The notes under the pieces are model-generated. The model saw nothing but the letters and a program-made list of their open reading frames with translations. It was not told the DNA's origin and made no database searches. From positions 310,001 to 374,000 of the forward strand of contig CAVXGT010000006.1 of assembly GCA_963761475.1 (NCBI GenBank): a DNA stretch of 64,000 nt, given 5' to 3'. Source of the DNA: Ga0077555 sp963761475 (GTDB lineage Bacteria > Pseudomonadota > Alphaproteobacteria > Rhizobiales > Hyphomicrobiaceae). Shown one piece after another: positions 34,595 to 42,822 of this stretch. The position numbers and the translations under genes are program-made. Each line of letters begins with the position of its first letter. Positions within the stretch are counted from its first letter, which is position 1.

Positions 34595-35236
34595 ATGACC
34601 GCCACCCTCCTTGCCACCTACGTCGCCGCCTGCGTCCTGCTTGCCGTCACACCGGGTCCCAACATGGCGCTGATCATCGCCGCGACCCTGTCGGGCGGTC
34701 TTGCCAGTGGCCTCGCCACGCTCGCCGGTGCGCTCACTGGTCTGTCGATCCTGGTCACGCTCGCCGCCGTCGGCATGACGTCGGTCATGTTGCTCATGGC
34801 TGAATGGTTCGACATCGTTCGCTGGGTCGGTGCCGTCTATCTGATCGTGCTGGGCATCCGTCAGCTCGCGGCATGGTGGCGCCAGCGCCGTCGCAGCGGC
34901 GCTGCAATCCCGCTGGGGGTTCCTCTTTCCGCTGTCTCCGGCCGCTCGCGGTATCTGCAGGGCCTCCTCGTGTCGTTGTCCAATCCGAAGGTGCTGCTGT
35001 TTCTGGGCGCCTTCTTTCCTCAATTCGTCAACCCGGACGCCCCGCCCGGACCGCAACTCGCGGTCCTGGCCGCCATGTTCCTGCTGGTGCTGACAGCGGT
35101 CGACATCAGTTATACCCTGGCCGTCGCCCGGGCACGGGCAACCATCGACCTGCGGCGTCTGCGCCTGCTCGATCTCATGTCCGGCCTCCTTCTTGTCGCG
35201 GGCGGCCTGGTACTGGCGGCGGCACGCCGGCCCTGA
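34595..35236 (+). CDS. LysE/RhtB-family exporter
   Basis: A 213-residue membrane protein with six hydrophobic segments and the family signature VTPGPNMALIIAATLSGGL at the N terminus; SNPKVLLFLGAFFPQFV in the middle is the usual second signature. It exports amino acids such as threonine, homoserine or lysine. It is closer to RhtB than the copy at 23296. It is followed after 56 bases by coaD. Confidence 0.92.
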   Translation: MTATLLATYVAACVLLAVTPGPNMALIIAATLSGGLASGLATLAGALTGLSILVTLAAVGMTSVMLLMAEWFDIVRWVGAVYLIVLGIRQLAAWWRQRRRSGAAIPLGVPLSAVSGRSRYLQGLLVSLSNPKVLLFLGAFFPQFVNPDAPPGPQLAVLAAMFLLVLTAVDISYTLAVARARATIDLRRLRLLDLMSGLLLVAGGLVLAAARRP

Positions 35237-35292
35237 TCCCCTCGACACGTCATCCATTGCAGGTTGCCCGCACGCCAGGATAATGTGACCTC

Positions 35293-35799
35293 ATGAAACG
35301 CATCGGCTTCTATTCGGGTTCGTTCGACCCCGTCACCAACGGTCACACCGACGTGCTGCGCCGCTCCGCCGCGCTCGTCGATCGGCTTGTGATCGGCATT
35401 GGCATTCATCCGGGCAAGACGCCGCTTTTCTCGACGGAGGAGAAGCAGGCGATGCTTGAAACCGAGATGGCGCCCGTGAGCGCCCAATACGGCACCGAGA
35501 TCAAGGTGGTGACCTTCGCCGGCCTCACTGTCGATGCCGCCCGCGAGGCCGGCGCAACGATGATCTTTCGCGGCCTGCGCGACGGCACCGACCTCGACTA
35601 CGAGATGCAGATGGCCGGCATGAACGGCGCCATGGCTCCCGGTATCGATACGGTGTTCCTGCCGGCGAGCCCCGAGGTGCGCCACATCACGGCGACGTTG
35701 GTGCGCCAGATTGCGATGATGGGCGGCCATATCCAGCCTTTCGTGTCGCCCCAGGTCGAGGCGCGCCTCAAGGCCAAGGCGGCAGCCAGGCGCGGATAA
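35293..35799 (+). CDS. coaD: phosphopantetheine adenylyltransferase
   Basis: A 168-residue enzyme for the fourth step of coenzyme A synthesis (4'-phosphopantetheine plus ATP to dephospho-CoA). The nucleotidyltransferase motif is GSFDPVTNGHTDVLRR (TxGH), with RGLRDGTDLDYE and the C-terminal phosphate loop HITATLVRQI, close to the usual ISSTxxR. Length is standard. An AGGA lies about 10 bases before ATG 35293. In many Hyphomicrobiales coaD precedes a pair of cyclophilin genes, as here. Confidence 0.97.
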   Translation: MKRIGFYSGSFDPVTNGHTDVLRRSAALVDRLVIGIGIHPGKTPLFSTEEKQAMLETEMAPVSAQYGTEIKVVTFAGLTVDAAREAGATMIFRGLRDGTDLDYEMQMAGMNGAMAPGIDTVFLPASPEVRHITATLVRQIAMMGGHIQPFVSPQVEARLKAKAAARRG

Positions 35800-35887
35800 G
35801 TCCGCGCCCCTGACAGTCCCGCCCGATTGCCGCCACAACTGGCAGCCAATTCAACCCCGTCTTTTGATTTGATCTGGGAGCATCCGC

Positions 35888-36434
35888 TTGAAGACCTTCA
35901 TTCGCGAGCCTCGCCCTCGCCCTCCTGATGCTGGCGCAAGCCCGCGTTGGCAGTCCCCAAGACCGATCCGGCCAATACGCTGGTGATCGAGCTGAAGACC
36001 GGCAAGGTCTACATCGAGCTGCTGCCGAAGCTCGCGCCGAAGCACGTCGAGCGCGTCAAGACGCTGGCCAAGCAAGGCTTCTATGACGGCATCGTGTTCC
36101 ACCGCGTGATCCCGGGCTTCATGGCGCAGACCGGCGATCCGACCGGGCACCGGAACGGGCGGCTCAAGCTAGGCGACCTGCCGGCCGAGTTCACGCCGAC
36201 GCGTTCGAGCGCGGCACCGTCGGGGCAGCGCGCACCCAGGATCCCAACAGCGCCAACAGCCAGTTCTTCATCTGCTTTGACGCATGGCTGCCGTTCCTGA
36301 ACGGCCAGTACACGGTGTGGGGCAAGGTCGTGGAGGGCATGCAGCACGTCGACCAGATCGCCAAGGGCGAGCCCCCGCCCAATCCCGACAAGATGCTGAA
36401 GGTCTATGTGCTGCAGGACGGGCCGAAGAAGTAG
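35888..36434 (+). pseudogene. exported cyclophilin-type peptidyl-prolyl isomerase, disrupted by several indels
   Basis: The reading frames together spell a periplasmic cyclophilin: TTG 35888 with a signal peptide (KTF then ASLALALLMLAQ), the body from 35947 (VPKTDPANTLVIELKTGKVY, GFYDGIVFHRVIPGFMAQTGD) and, in another frame to TAG 36434, DPNSANSQFFICFDAWLPFL and YTVWGKVVEGM. Restoring it needs about five single-base changes: extra C near 35903 and 35942, extra G near 36144, a missing base near 36166 and another near 36193. The longest intact piece is 35947-36300. All active-site motifs are intelligible after correction, so sequencing error is likelier than decay. Confidence 0.75.
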
Positions 36435-36513
36435 GGCCACGCGCCGCATCCAGGGACGACAGAGAAAACTGCCGGGCCAAGCCCTCGGCACTGTCGAGAG
36501 AAAGGACAGAAGT

Positions 36514-36988
36514 ATGGCCGATATCAAGGATCCCGAGAACACCCTCATCATGGAGACCACGAAGGGTCGCGTCGTCATCGAGTTGCGGCCCGATCTGGCA
36601 CCCGGCCACGTCGAGCGCATCAAGCTGCTCGCCCGCGAAGGGTTTTACGACGGCATCGTCTTCCACCGCGTGATCGATGGCTTCATGGCGCAGGTCGGCT
36701 GCCCTCACGGCACCGGCACCGGCGGCTCGAGCCATCCCAACCTCAAGGCCGAGTTCAACGCCGAGCCGCACGTGCGCGGCATCTGCTCGATGGCGCGCTC
36801 GCAGAACCCCAACTCCGCCAATAGCCAGTTCTTCATCGTTTTCGACGATGCCAGCTTCCTCGACAACCAGTACACGGTGTGGGGGCAAGGTGATCGAGGG
36901 CATGGACAATGTCGACAAGATCAAGCGCGGCGAGCCTGTCCAGAACCCCGACAAGATCGTCTCGATGAAGGTGGCAGCCGACGCGTGA
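36514..36988 (+). pseudogene. cytoplasmic cyclophilin-type peptidyl-prolyl isomerase with one frameshift
   Basis: A PpiB-like cyclophilin of about 157 residues: FYDGIVFHRVIDGFMAQVG, the QFFIVFDD core (Gln-Phe-Phe) and, after a frame change, VIEGMDNVDKIKRGEP. The frame breaks in the run GTGTGGGGGCAAGG near 36884-36888: one extra G in a homopolymer. Without it the gene ends at TGA 36988. ATG 36514 follows AAAGGAC. It lies 79 bases after the exported copy, the common cyclophilin pair. The homopolymer site supports a base-calling error. Confidence 0.8.
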
Positions 36989-36995
36989 GGCAGAA

Positions 36996-37483
36996 ATGCC
37001 GGCCTGGTCGAGACGCATGGCGGCCATCGCGGCGCTGTTGATCGCAAGCCCCGGCGTTGGGTCCGGACAACCTCGTTGTCCGGGCGAAGCCGCACTAGCC
37101 CTGCGCCGTCCCACGGACCTCGCCATGACCGCTGGTTTCGGCCCGGCCGAGCACCCATTGTTGAAGCGGCCATGGTTGCATGCCGGTGTCGACTTTCCCG
37201 GTCCGACGGGCACGCCGGTCAGGCGGCCGCGTCGGGCCGTGTCTTGCAAGCAGGTCGCTCGGGCGCCGCCGGAAATCTGATCGCCATCCGCCATGGTGAT
37301 GGCAGCGAAACCCACTACCATCACCTCGCGCGCACCACGGCCTTGGCCGGCAGTTGCGTTGCAGCCGGCGAGGTCATCGCCACGCTTGGCGCGACGGGGC
37401 TGGCCTCCGAGCCCCACCTGCACTTCGAGGTGCATGTTGGCGGCGAGCCGGTCGATCCCGTACCCTTGTTGCCGGTGCGATAG
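36996..37483 (+). pseudogene. exported M23 (LytM) peptidase with one frameshift
   Basis: The N-terminal part has a signal segment (AAIAALLIASPGVGSGQ) and the first zinc motif LHAGVDF (HxxxD). After a frame change near 37218-37226 the second part reads HGDGSETHYHHLA, GLASEPHLHFEVHVGGEPVDP with the HxH zinc ligand. Together this is a small LytM peptidase (about 160 residues) that would cut peptidoglycan cross-bridges. One missing base near GTCAGGCGGCC explains the break. It follows the cyclophilin by 7 bases. Confidence 0.75.
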
Positions 37484-37580
37484 TGCAAGCGCGCAGGGCG
37501 ATCGAACTTCTACGACCGTCCCGGCGCGATACATCAAGCAGTTGGCGGCGATCGGCTTGGCTTTGGCGGGTGGTGAGGTC

Positions 37581-38784
37581 ATGACGGCCAGCGCTGGTTC
37601 CCCCAAAATCTTGACCGGCGCCGATCGCCTGGCGGCCGACGGCTTCGCCATGCTCAAGGGCAAACGCGTTGGCCTCGTCATCAATCATACTGCACGCACG
37701 GGCGGTCGATCGCTGGCGACACTGATGGCGCAGTCGCCCGCCGTGTCGCTGGCGGCCATCCTGACGCCCGAGCACGGCCTCAGCGGTCAGGCAGAAGCCG
37801 GCGCCAAGGTGGCAGGCGGCCACGATCTGGCGACGGGCGTTCCCGTGCACAGCCTTTACGGCAAGACGCTCAAACCCACACCCGAGATGATGGCTGGTCT
37901 CGATTGCCTCGTCTTCGACATGCAGGATATCGGCACGCGCTTTTATACGTTCATCTCGACCATGGGCTTGTGCATGCAGGCAGCAGCCCAGGCCAAGGTG
38001 CCGTTCATTATCCTCGACAGACCTAACCCCCTCGGTGGCACCTACGTCTCCGGTTTCCTCCTCGAGCCTGCCTACGCCTCCTTCGTTGGACGCTATCGAG
38101 ATTCCGATCGCCCATGGCCTCACCATTGCGGAGTTGGCCCGCCTCGCCAAAGGCCGCCGCCTGCTGCCCGGATTGGAGGGCCTCGATCTTCATATCGTCG
38201 AGATCGAGAACTGGCGGCGCGACATGTTATGGCCGGCAACCGGCTTGGCCTGGCATCCCACCAGCCCGAACATCCCGACGTTCGAAACCGCGCTGGCCTA
38301 TCCCGGCATGGGGTTGTTCGAGGCAACCGTCGTCAACGAGGGTCGAGGTACGCGCCGGCCGTTCCTGCAGGTCGGCCACCCCGCGACCGATGGCGCGCGA
38401 CTGGCCGACCGCTTGTCGTCTGTTGGGCTGCTGGGCGTATCCATCGAGTCCACCCGCTTCGTGCCGCGAGCGATCGCGGGCGTGGCGACGGCGCCACGTT
38501 TCAAAGGCAAGACGGTGTCAGGCATCAAGATCACTGTGACCGACCAGGCGTCATACCTGCCGGTCGAGACGGGCATCCATTGCCTCGCAGCCTTTGCCGC
38601 CGACCTCGCCGGCGCGGCGGTCCCGCTCGTCTCCGACGCAAAGGCGTTCGATCGCCTCGCCGGCACGCGTCGCCTGCGAGACGCGCTCAGTGCGGGCCAA
38701 TCGGCCGCTGAAATCATTAGCTCGTGGCAAGGCGAAATCGGAGGTTACCAGCAGCAGCGGCGTCCATTCTTGCTCTACAAGTAA
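37581..38784 (+). pseudogene. DUF1343 (NamZ-like exo-beta-N-acetylmuramidase) with one frameshift
   Basis: A protein of about 400 residues of DUF1343, the family of NamZ exo-N-acetylmuramidases used in cell-wall sugar recovery. Seen: GKRVGLVINHTART, ILTPEHGLSGQAEAG with the His/Glu site, CLVFDMQDIGTRFYTF and DRPNPLGG in the first part; then, in another frame, GLTIAELARLA, MLWPATGLAWHPTSPNIPTFE and YPGMGLFEATVVNEGRG. One extra C near 38096 breaks the frame. The start may be ATG 37581 or an upstream TTG that gives a signal peptide. It belongs to the envelope gene group 35.9-38.8 kb. Confidence 0.8.
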
Positions 38785-38810
38785 GGTCCGAACGAGCGGC
38801 GATCGGTGGT

Positions 38811-38839
38811 TTGCTTGTTTATGTAGTGATTGATATAGT
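38811..38839 (+). promoter_or_regulatory. sigma70-type promoter of the TetR gene
   Basis: TTGCTT (38811-38816) and TATAGT (38834-38839) are separated by 17 bases in an AT-rich patch, 76 bases before the TetR start codon. As TetR proteins often repress their own promoter, the operator may lie around 38820-38870. Confidence 0.5.
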
Positions 38840-38914
38840 ACGCATTGTGACGCGCGGGTTTTTCCCTTATCAGGGTTATCAGACCGACCTGCTCGCCGAA
38901 CAACAGGCCACGCC

Positions 38915-39511
38915 ATGCCACGTCCCCGCGCTTTTGATGATGATGCCGTCCTCGACGCTGCGATTAGCTGCTTCTGGCACCGGGGGCTCGAGGCGACGAG
39001 CATTCGCGAGCTTACAGACACGATGGGCATCAACGCCCCGAGCCTCTACAACGCATTCGGTGACAAGCGGCAGTTGTTCATGCGCTCGCTCGAGCGCTAC
39101 GCCAACCTGTCGATGCGGGCAAGGCTCGGCCGCCTTGCCAAGTCAGCCTCTCCCAGGGAGGCGTTGACCACGTTCTTCCGCGATATCATCACCCGTTCGT
39201 GCGACGACCCCGAGCGCCGCGGCTGCATGATCATCAACACCGCTCTCGAGGTGGCGCCGCACGATCCCGAAATCGGCCGATTGGTCAATGGCTACCTGGG
39301 CGAGATCGAAGCGTCTCTGCGCGACAGGGTGGCAGCAGCCCAGAGCCTCGGCGAATGCGATCCCGCAATCGACGCGGCGGCGACGGGACGGATGCTGCTT
39401 GGGCTTCTGGTCGGCGTGAGAGTGCTCTCTCGCACGGGCGCTCCAAAGGCCATGCTCGAAGACATGCTGCAGCCGGCATTCGTTTTGCTCCATGCAGGCG
39501 AAACGCGCTGA
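38915..39511 (+). CDS. TetR-family transcriptional regulator
   Basis: A 198-residue regulator. The N-terminal helix-turn-helix reads AISCFWHRGLEATSIRELTD, then MGINAPSLYNAFGDKRQLFM (residues 16-57), the classic TetR DNA-binding domain. The C-terminal domain contains ERRGCMIINTALEVAPHD, typical of the AcrR/YcdC-like group with a conserved Cys. It lies 63 bases upstream of a glutathione S-transferase gene on the same strand and probably controls it in response to an electrophile. Confidence 0.92.
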   Translation: MPRPRAFDDDAVLDAAISCFWHRGLEATSIRELTDTMGINAPSLYNAFGDKRQLFMRSLERYANLSMRARLGRLAKSASPREALTTFFRDIITRSCDDPERRGCMIINTALEVAPHDPEIGRLVNGYLGEIEASLRDRVAAAQSLGECDPAIDAAATGRMLLGLLVGVRVLSRTGAPKAMLEDMLQPAFVLLHAGETR

Positions 39512-39574
39512 GAAAGCCCCGTGCACGACCGGCATGCGATCCCGCTCGCCGTCCTTAATCTGGAGTCCCACACG

Positions 39575-40258
39575 ATGATCAAATTCTATTTCTCAGGTGC
39601 CCCCAATCCGATGAAAGTAGCGTTGTTGATGGAGGAGGCGGGCATTGCCTACGAGCCGATCCCGGTCGACACGCGCAAGGGCGACCAGTTCAAGCCCGAC
39701 TTCGTCAAGATCAACCCGAACAGCAAGGTTCCCGTGATCGTCGACGGCGATGCGACGGTGTTCGATTCCAACGCCATCTTGCTCTATCTCGCCGAGAAGT
39801 CCGGCAAGTTCCTGCCCGCGAACACACCCGCCAACCGTGGCCAGCTCTTGTCCTGGCTGATGTTTGTGGCCACCGGCGTCGGCCCCTTCTCCGGCCAGTC
39901 CGTGCATTTCCAGCACATGGCGCCGGAGAAGATCCCCTACGCCACCAATCGCTATCGTTTCGAGGCCATGCGCCATTACACCGTGCTGAACGAGCACTTG
40001 GCGTCGAACAAGTACATGGTCGGCGGCACCTATACGATCGTCGATATGGATGTCTGGGGCTGGGCCCGCATGGTGCCCTTCGTCCTCGACAAGGACGCCT
40101 GGGAGAAGTTGCCCCATCTCAAGCGCCTGGTTGACGAGATCGAGGCTCGGCCCGCTGCACAGGTGGCGCTCAAGCTCAAGGATCGCTTCACCTGGAAGAC
40201 GGAATTGGACGACGAGGCGCGGCGCAACATGTTCCGCCATATCGCTGCCAAGGCCTGA
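39575..40258 (+). CDS. glutathione S-transferase
   Basis: A 227-residue GST. The N-terminal thioredoxin fold has the glutathione site KINPNSKVPVIVDGD with cis-Pro and FDSNAILLYLAEKSG; the C-terminal helical domain includes YTIVDMDVWGW. The order resembles YfcG/nu-class enzymes that act as disulfide reductases. GGAG lies 9 bases before ATG 39575. It follows the TetR gene, which likely regulates it. Confidence 0.9.
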   Translation: MIKFYFSGAPNPMKVALLMEEAGIAYEPIPVDTRKGDQFKPDFVKINPNSKVPVIVDGDATVFDSNAILLYLAEKSGKFLPANTPANRGQLLSWLMFVATGVGPFSGQSVHFQHMAPEKIPYATNRYRFEAMRHYTVLNEHLASNKYMVGGTYTIVDMDVWGWARMVPFVLDKDAWEKLPHLKRLVDEIEARPAAQVALKLKDRFTWKTELDDEARRNMFRHIAAKA

Positions 40259-40409
40259 GAGAGCGGGCGGGCGCGGAGCCACGAACGGGCCGGTGCGTTG
40301 GCGGTAACGCTGGCGCACCGACCTGCTGCGCCAATGCGCCGGCGGCGATTGCGCCGTTCGATCGCCCGTCCACCCGGACCGGCCGGTGACCAGCAAATCG
40401 GACAACATC

Positions 40410-41099
40410 ATGATCGAACTCTACGACCTCGCCGGCGCCGACCCATCGGTGCGCTTCAGCCCGTACTGCTGGCGCACCCGGTTGGCGCTCGCCCACAAGG
40501 GGCTCGAGGTCAAGACCATCCCGTGGCGCTTCACGGAGCGCCAGGCCATTGCCTTTTCGGATCAGGCCCGCGTGCCGGTTCTGCGCGACGGCGGCGAGGT
40601 CATTGTCGACAGCTGGGCCATCGCCTGCCACCTCGAGCGCAAGTATGCCGATCGTCCTTCGCTCTTCGGTGGGCCCGCCGGCGAGGCCCACGCACGCTTC
40701 ATCAACAGCTGGACCGACACCGAGCTGCTCCCGGCAATCGCGCCGCGCATCATCGCCGACCTCTTCGCCATTATCGCCGACAAGGATAAGGCCTACTTCC
40801 GCACGTCGCGCGAGCAACGCTTCGGACGCAGGCTGGAGGAGGTCCAGGCCGAGCGGGCGGCGACCATGCCGGCCCTGACGCGGTGCCTGGTGCCGCTGCG
40901 CCGCACCCTCGAAGCCCAGCCGTTTCTTGGGGGCGAGACCCCGACGTATGCCGATCATATCGTGATGGGAACGCTGCAGTGGCCACGCGTGGCCTCCTCA
41001 TACGAGTTGCTCGAGGCTGGCAGCCCGATCGCTGCCTGGCGCGAACGCATGCTCGATCTTTACGGCGGGTTGGCCCGCAAAACCCCTCTCGCCTTCTGA
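40410..41099 (+). CDS. glutathione S-transferase, LigE-like
   Basis: A 229-residue GST. The N terminus FSPYCWRTRLALAHKGLEV and VPVLRDGG, SWAIACHLERKY match the LigE/etherase-like group, in which a Ser or Cys near the start contacts glutathione. These enzymes cleave ether bonds of lignin-derived aryl compounds in sphingomonads; in other bacteria the substrate is unknown. ATG 40410 is preferred to a GTG at 40386. It is 151 bases after the first GST, with no clear sequence similarity outside the fold. Confidence 0.87.
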   Translation: MIELYDLAGADPSVRFSPYCWRTRLALAHKGLEVKTIPWRFTERQAIAFSDQARVPVLRDGGEVIVDSWAIACHLERKYADRPSLFGGPAGEAHARFINSWTDTELLPAIAPRIIADLFAIIADKDKAYFRTSREQRFGRRLEEVQAERAATMPALTRCLVPLRRTLEAQPFLGGETPTYADHIVMGTLQWPRVASSYELLEAGSPIAAWRERMLDLYGGLARKTPLAF

Positions 41100-41131
41100 C
41101 AACAAAATCTGGAAAGACCGTGAGGAGCACG

Positions 41132-41653
41132 ATGAGCACGACGAACAAATTCGGCGCCGGCGATGCCCTGCCAAGCATCAAACTCTCCAAGGTCGGTGGT
41201 GGCGATATGGATATCGCTGCCGTCAACGGTTGGCGTTTGCTTGTCGCCTATCGCGGCAAGCACTGCCCGTTGTGCAAGAAGTATTTGAAGACGCTGAACG
41301 CCATGCTGGCAGATTTCGAGGCCGCCGGCATAAGCGTGATGGCGGTTTCTGCGGACACGCAAGTGAAGGCTGAAGCTGACGTCGCAAGCGAGGGGTGGTC
41401 GTTCCCGGTAGGCTACGGCCTGACACTTGAGCAGATGAAATCGCTGGGCCTTTATATCTCCGAGCCTCGCTCCGACGCAGAAACCGATCGCCCCTTCGCT
41501 GAGCCGGGCCTGTTCGCCATCAATCCGCAGGGGCAGGTGCAGATCGTCGACATATCGAACGCCCCCTTTGCGCGCCCCGATCTCGCAACCGTTCTGATGG
41601 GCATCAAGTTCATTGCGGACAAGGGCTATCCCATCCGCGGAACGCTGGCCTGA
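41132..41653 (+). CDS. peroxiredoxin-like (AhpC/TSA) protein
   Basis: A 173-residue thioredoxin-fold protein. The redox site is YRGKHCPLCKKYL with Cys45 and Cys48, a CPLC pair instead of the single peroxidatic Cys of typical peroxiredoxins, followed by AAGISVMAVSADT and GLFAINPQG. It probably reduces peroxides or disulfides in the cytoplasm. GAGGAG precedes ATG 41132. It lies 32 bases after the LigE-like GST and in line with a HAD gene: a detoxification cluster. Confidence 0.87.
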   Translation: MSTTNKFGAGDALPSIKLSKVGGGDMDIAAVNGWRLLVAYRGKHCPLCKKYLKTLNAMLADFEAAGISVMAVSADTQVKAEADVASEGWSFPVGYGLTLEQMKSLGLYISEPRSDAETDRPFAEPGLFAINPQGQVQIVDISNAPFARPDLATVLMGIKFIADKGYPIRGTLA

Positions 41654-41690
41654 GTGCACCACGCTTGAAGCAGCGAAAAAGGATCTCGTG

Positions 41691-42371
41691 ATGTCCCCGG
41701 TTCCCGTCAAAGCCTGCGTCTTCGATGCCTACGGCACGTTGTTCGACTTCGCCTCTGCGGCCGCCGCCTGCCGTGATGAGCTCGGCGACAAGGCCGGCCC
41801 GCTGACGGCACTGTGGCGTGACAAGCAGTTGCAGTACACTTGGCTCCGAGGCATGCAGGGGTTGCACGTCGACTTCTGGCAGGTGACGGGTGACGCGCTC
41901 GACTATGCCCTGGAAACGCTCGACCTGGCCGGCCCGCAGTTGCGCGCGCGCCTCATGAACCTCTACCGCACGCTCGCGCCATTCCCTGAAGTTCCTGCCG
42001 TCCTCGCCACCTTGAAGGCCGAGGGTTATCAAACCGCCATCCTCTCGAACGGCTCGCCTGACATGCTGGCAAGTGCCGTCGATGGCGCAGGACTCGGCAA
42101 ACTGCTCGATCACGTCATTTCGGTCGAGGAGGTCGGGGTCTTCAAGCCGAGCCCCAAAGTCTACCAGCGCTGCCTCGATCGCCTGGGCGTGCCCGCTTCC
42201 GCCGTGGCTTTCCAGTCGTCGAACTCGTGGGACGCTTGGGCGGCATCGGCATTCGGCATGCGCGTTTTCTGGTGCAACCGCTACGGCCAGCGCGCCGAGC
42301 GTTTGCCGGGAAAACCCGACGCCATCATGACGTCGTTGTCCGAGCTGCCCAAACTCATCACCAAGGCCTGA
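41691..42371 (+). CDS. haloacid dehalogenase, type II
   Basis: A 226-residue HAD-superfamily enzyme. Motif I VFDAYGTLFD carries the nucleophile Asp12; motif II is ILSNGSP; the basic residue is in VFKPSPKVYQ; motif IV is SSNSWDAWAAS. The set DAYGTLFD plus SSNSWD is that of L-2-haloacid dehalogenases, which release halide from 2-haloalkanoates. A broader phosphatase role cannot be excluded. AAGGA precedes ATG 41691. It converges on the dodecin gene. Confidence 0.9.
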   Translation: MSPVPVKACVFDAYGTLFDFASAAAACRDELGDKAGPLTALWRDKQLQYTWLRGMQGLHVDFWQVTGDALDYALETLDLAGPQLRARLMNLYRTLAPFPEVPAVLATLKAEGYQTAILSNGSPDMLASAVDGAGLGKLLDHVISVEEVGVFKPSPKVYQRCLDRLGVPASAVAFQSSNSWDAWAASAFGMRVFWCNRYGQRAERLPGKPDAIMTSLSELPKLITKA

Positions 42372-42427
42372 TCATCGGCGCCCGCTCTGCAGGTGAGCGC
42401 CGAGGCGCCGGCGCTGGTAGCAACACC

Positions 42428-42637
42428 TCAATCCTCGATCGTGAAGCCGATTTCGACCGTCACTTGCCAGTGCCGGACCGCGTCGCCGTCGATATGGCCG
42501 CGGATCTCCTTCACCTTGAACCAGCGCATGCCCCTGAGGCTGGCGCCGGCCTTCTGCACGGCCGTCTGGATCGCGTGATCGCTCGACTGGCTTGAGCTGC
42601 CGGTGATATCGATGTGCTTGTAAACGTGTGACGGCAT
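42428..42637 (-). CDS. dodecin flavin-binding protein
   Basis: A 69-residue dodecin, which assembles into a hollow dodecamer that stores riboflavin or FMN. The sequence VYKHIDITGSSSQSSDHAIQ and LRGMRWFKVKEIRGHIDG contains the flavin-stacking Trp and typical ending WQVTVEIGFTIED. AGGAGA lies 7 bases before ATG 42637, so the longer frame to 42781 is discarded. Confidence 0.95.
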   Translation of the reverse strand: MPSHVYKHIDITGSSSQSSDHAIQTAVQKAGASLRGMRWFKVKEIRGHIDGDAVRHWQVTVEIGFTIED

Positions 42638-42822
42638 GGGTATGTCTCCTGGCTTGATAATATTGCGACAGAATGACACGGGCCGTGCCCGCTGGCCACC
42701 CGGGCGTTCCCGGTGTCGTCGGCGCTCACCGGCCTGCTCCGGTCGATTTTTCAGGTTCGCGGTCGGCGGCAGCCCTTCCATGCGGTATGATTGCCAAACC
42801 CTCAGTCAAATCGATGAGTGAC

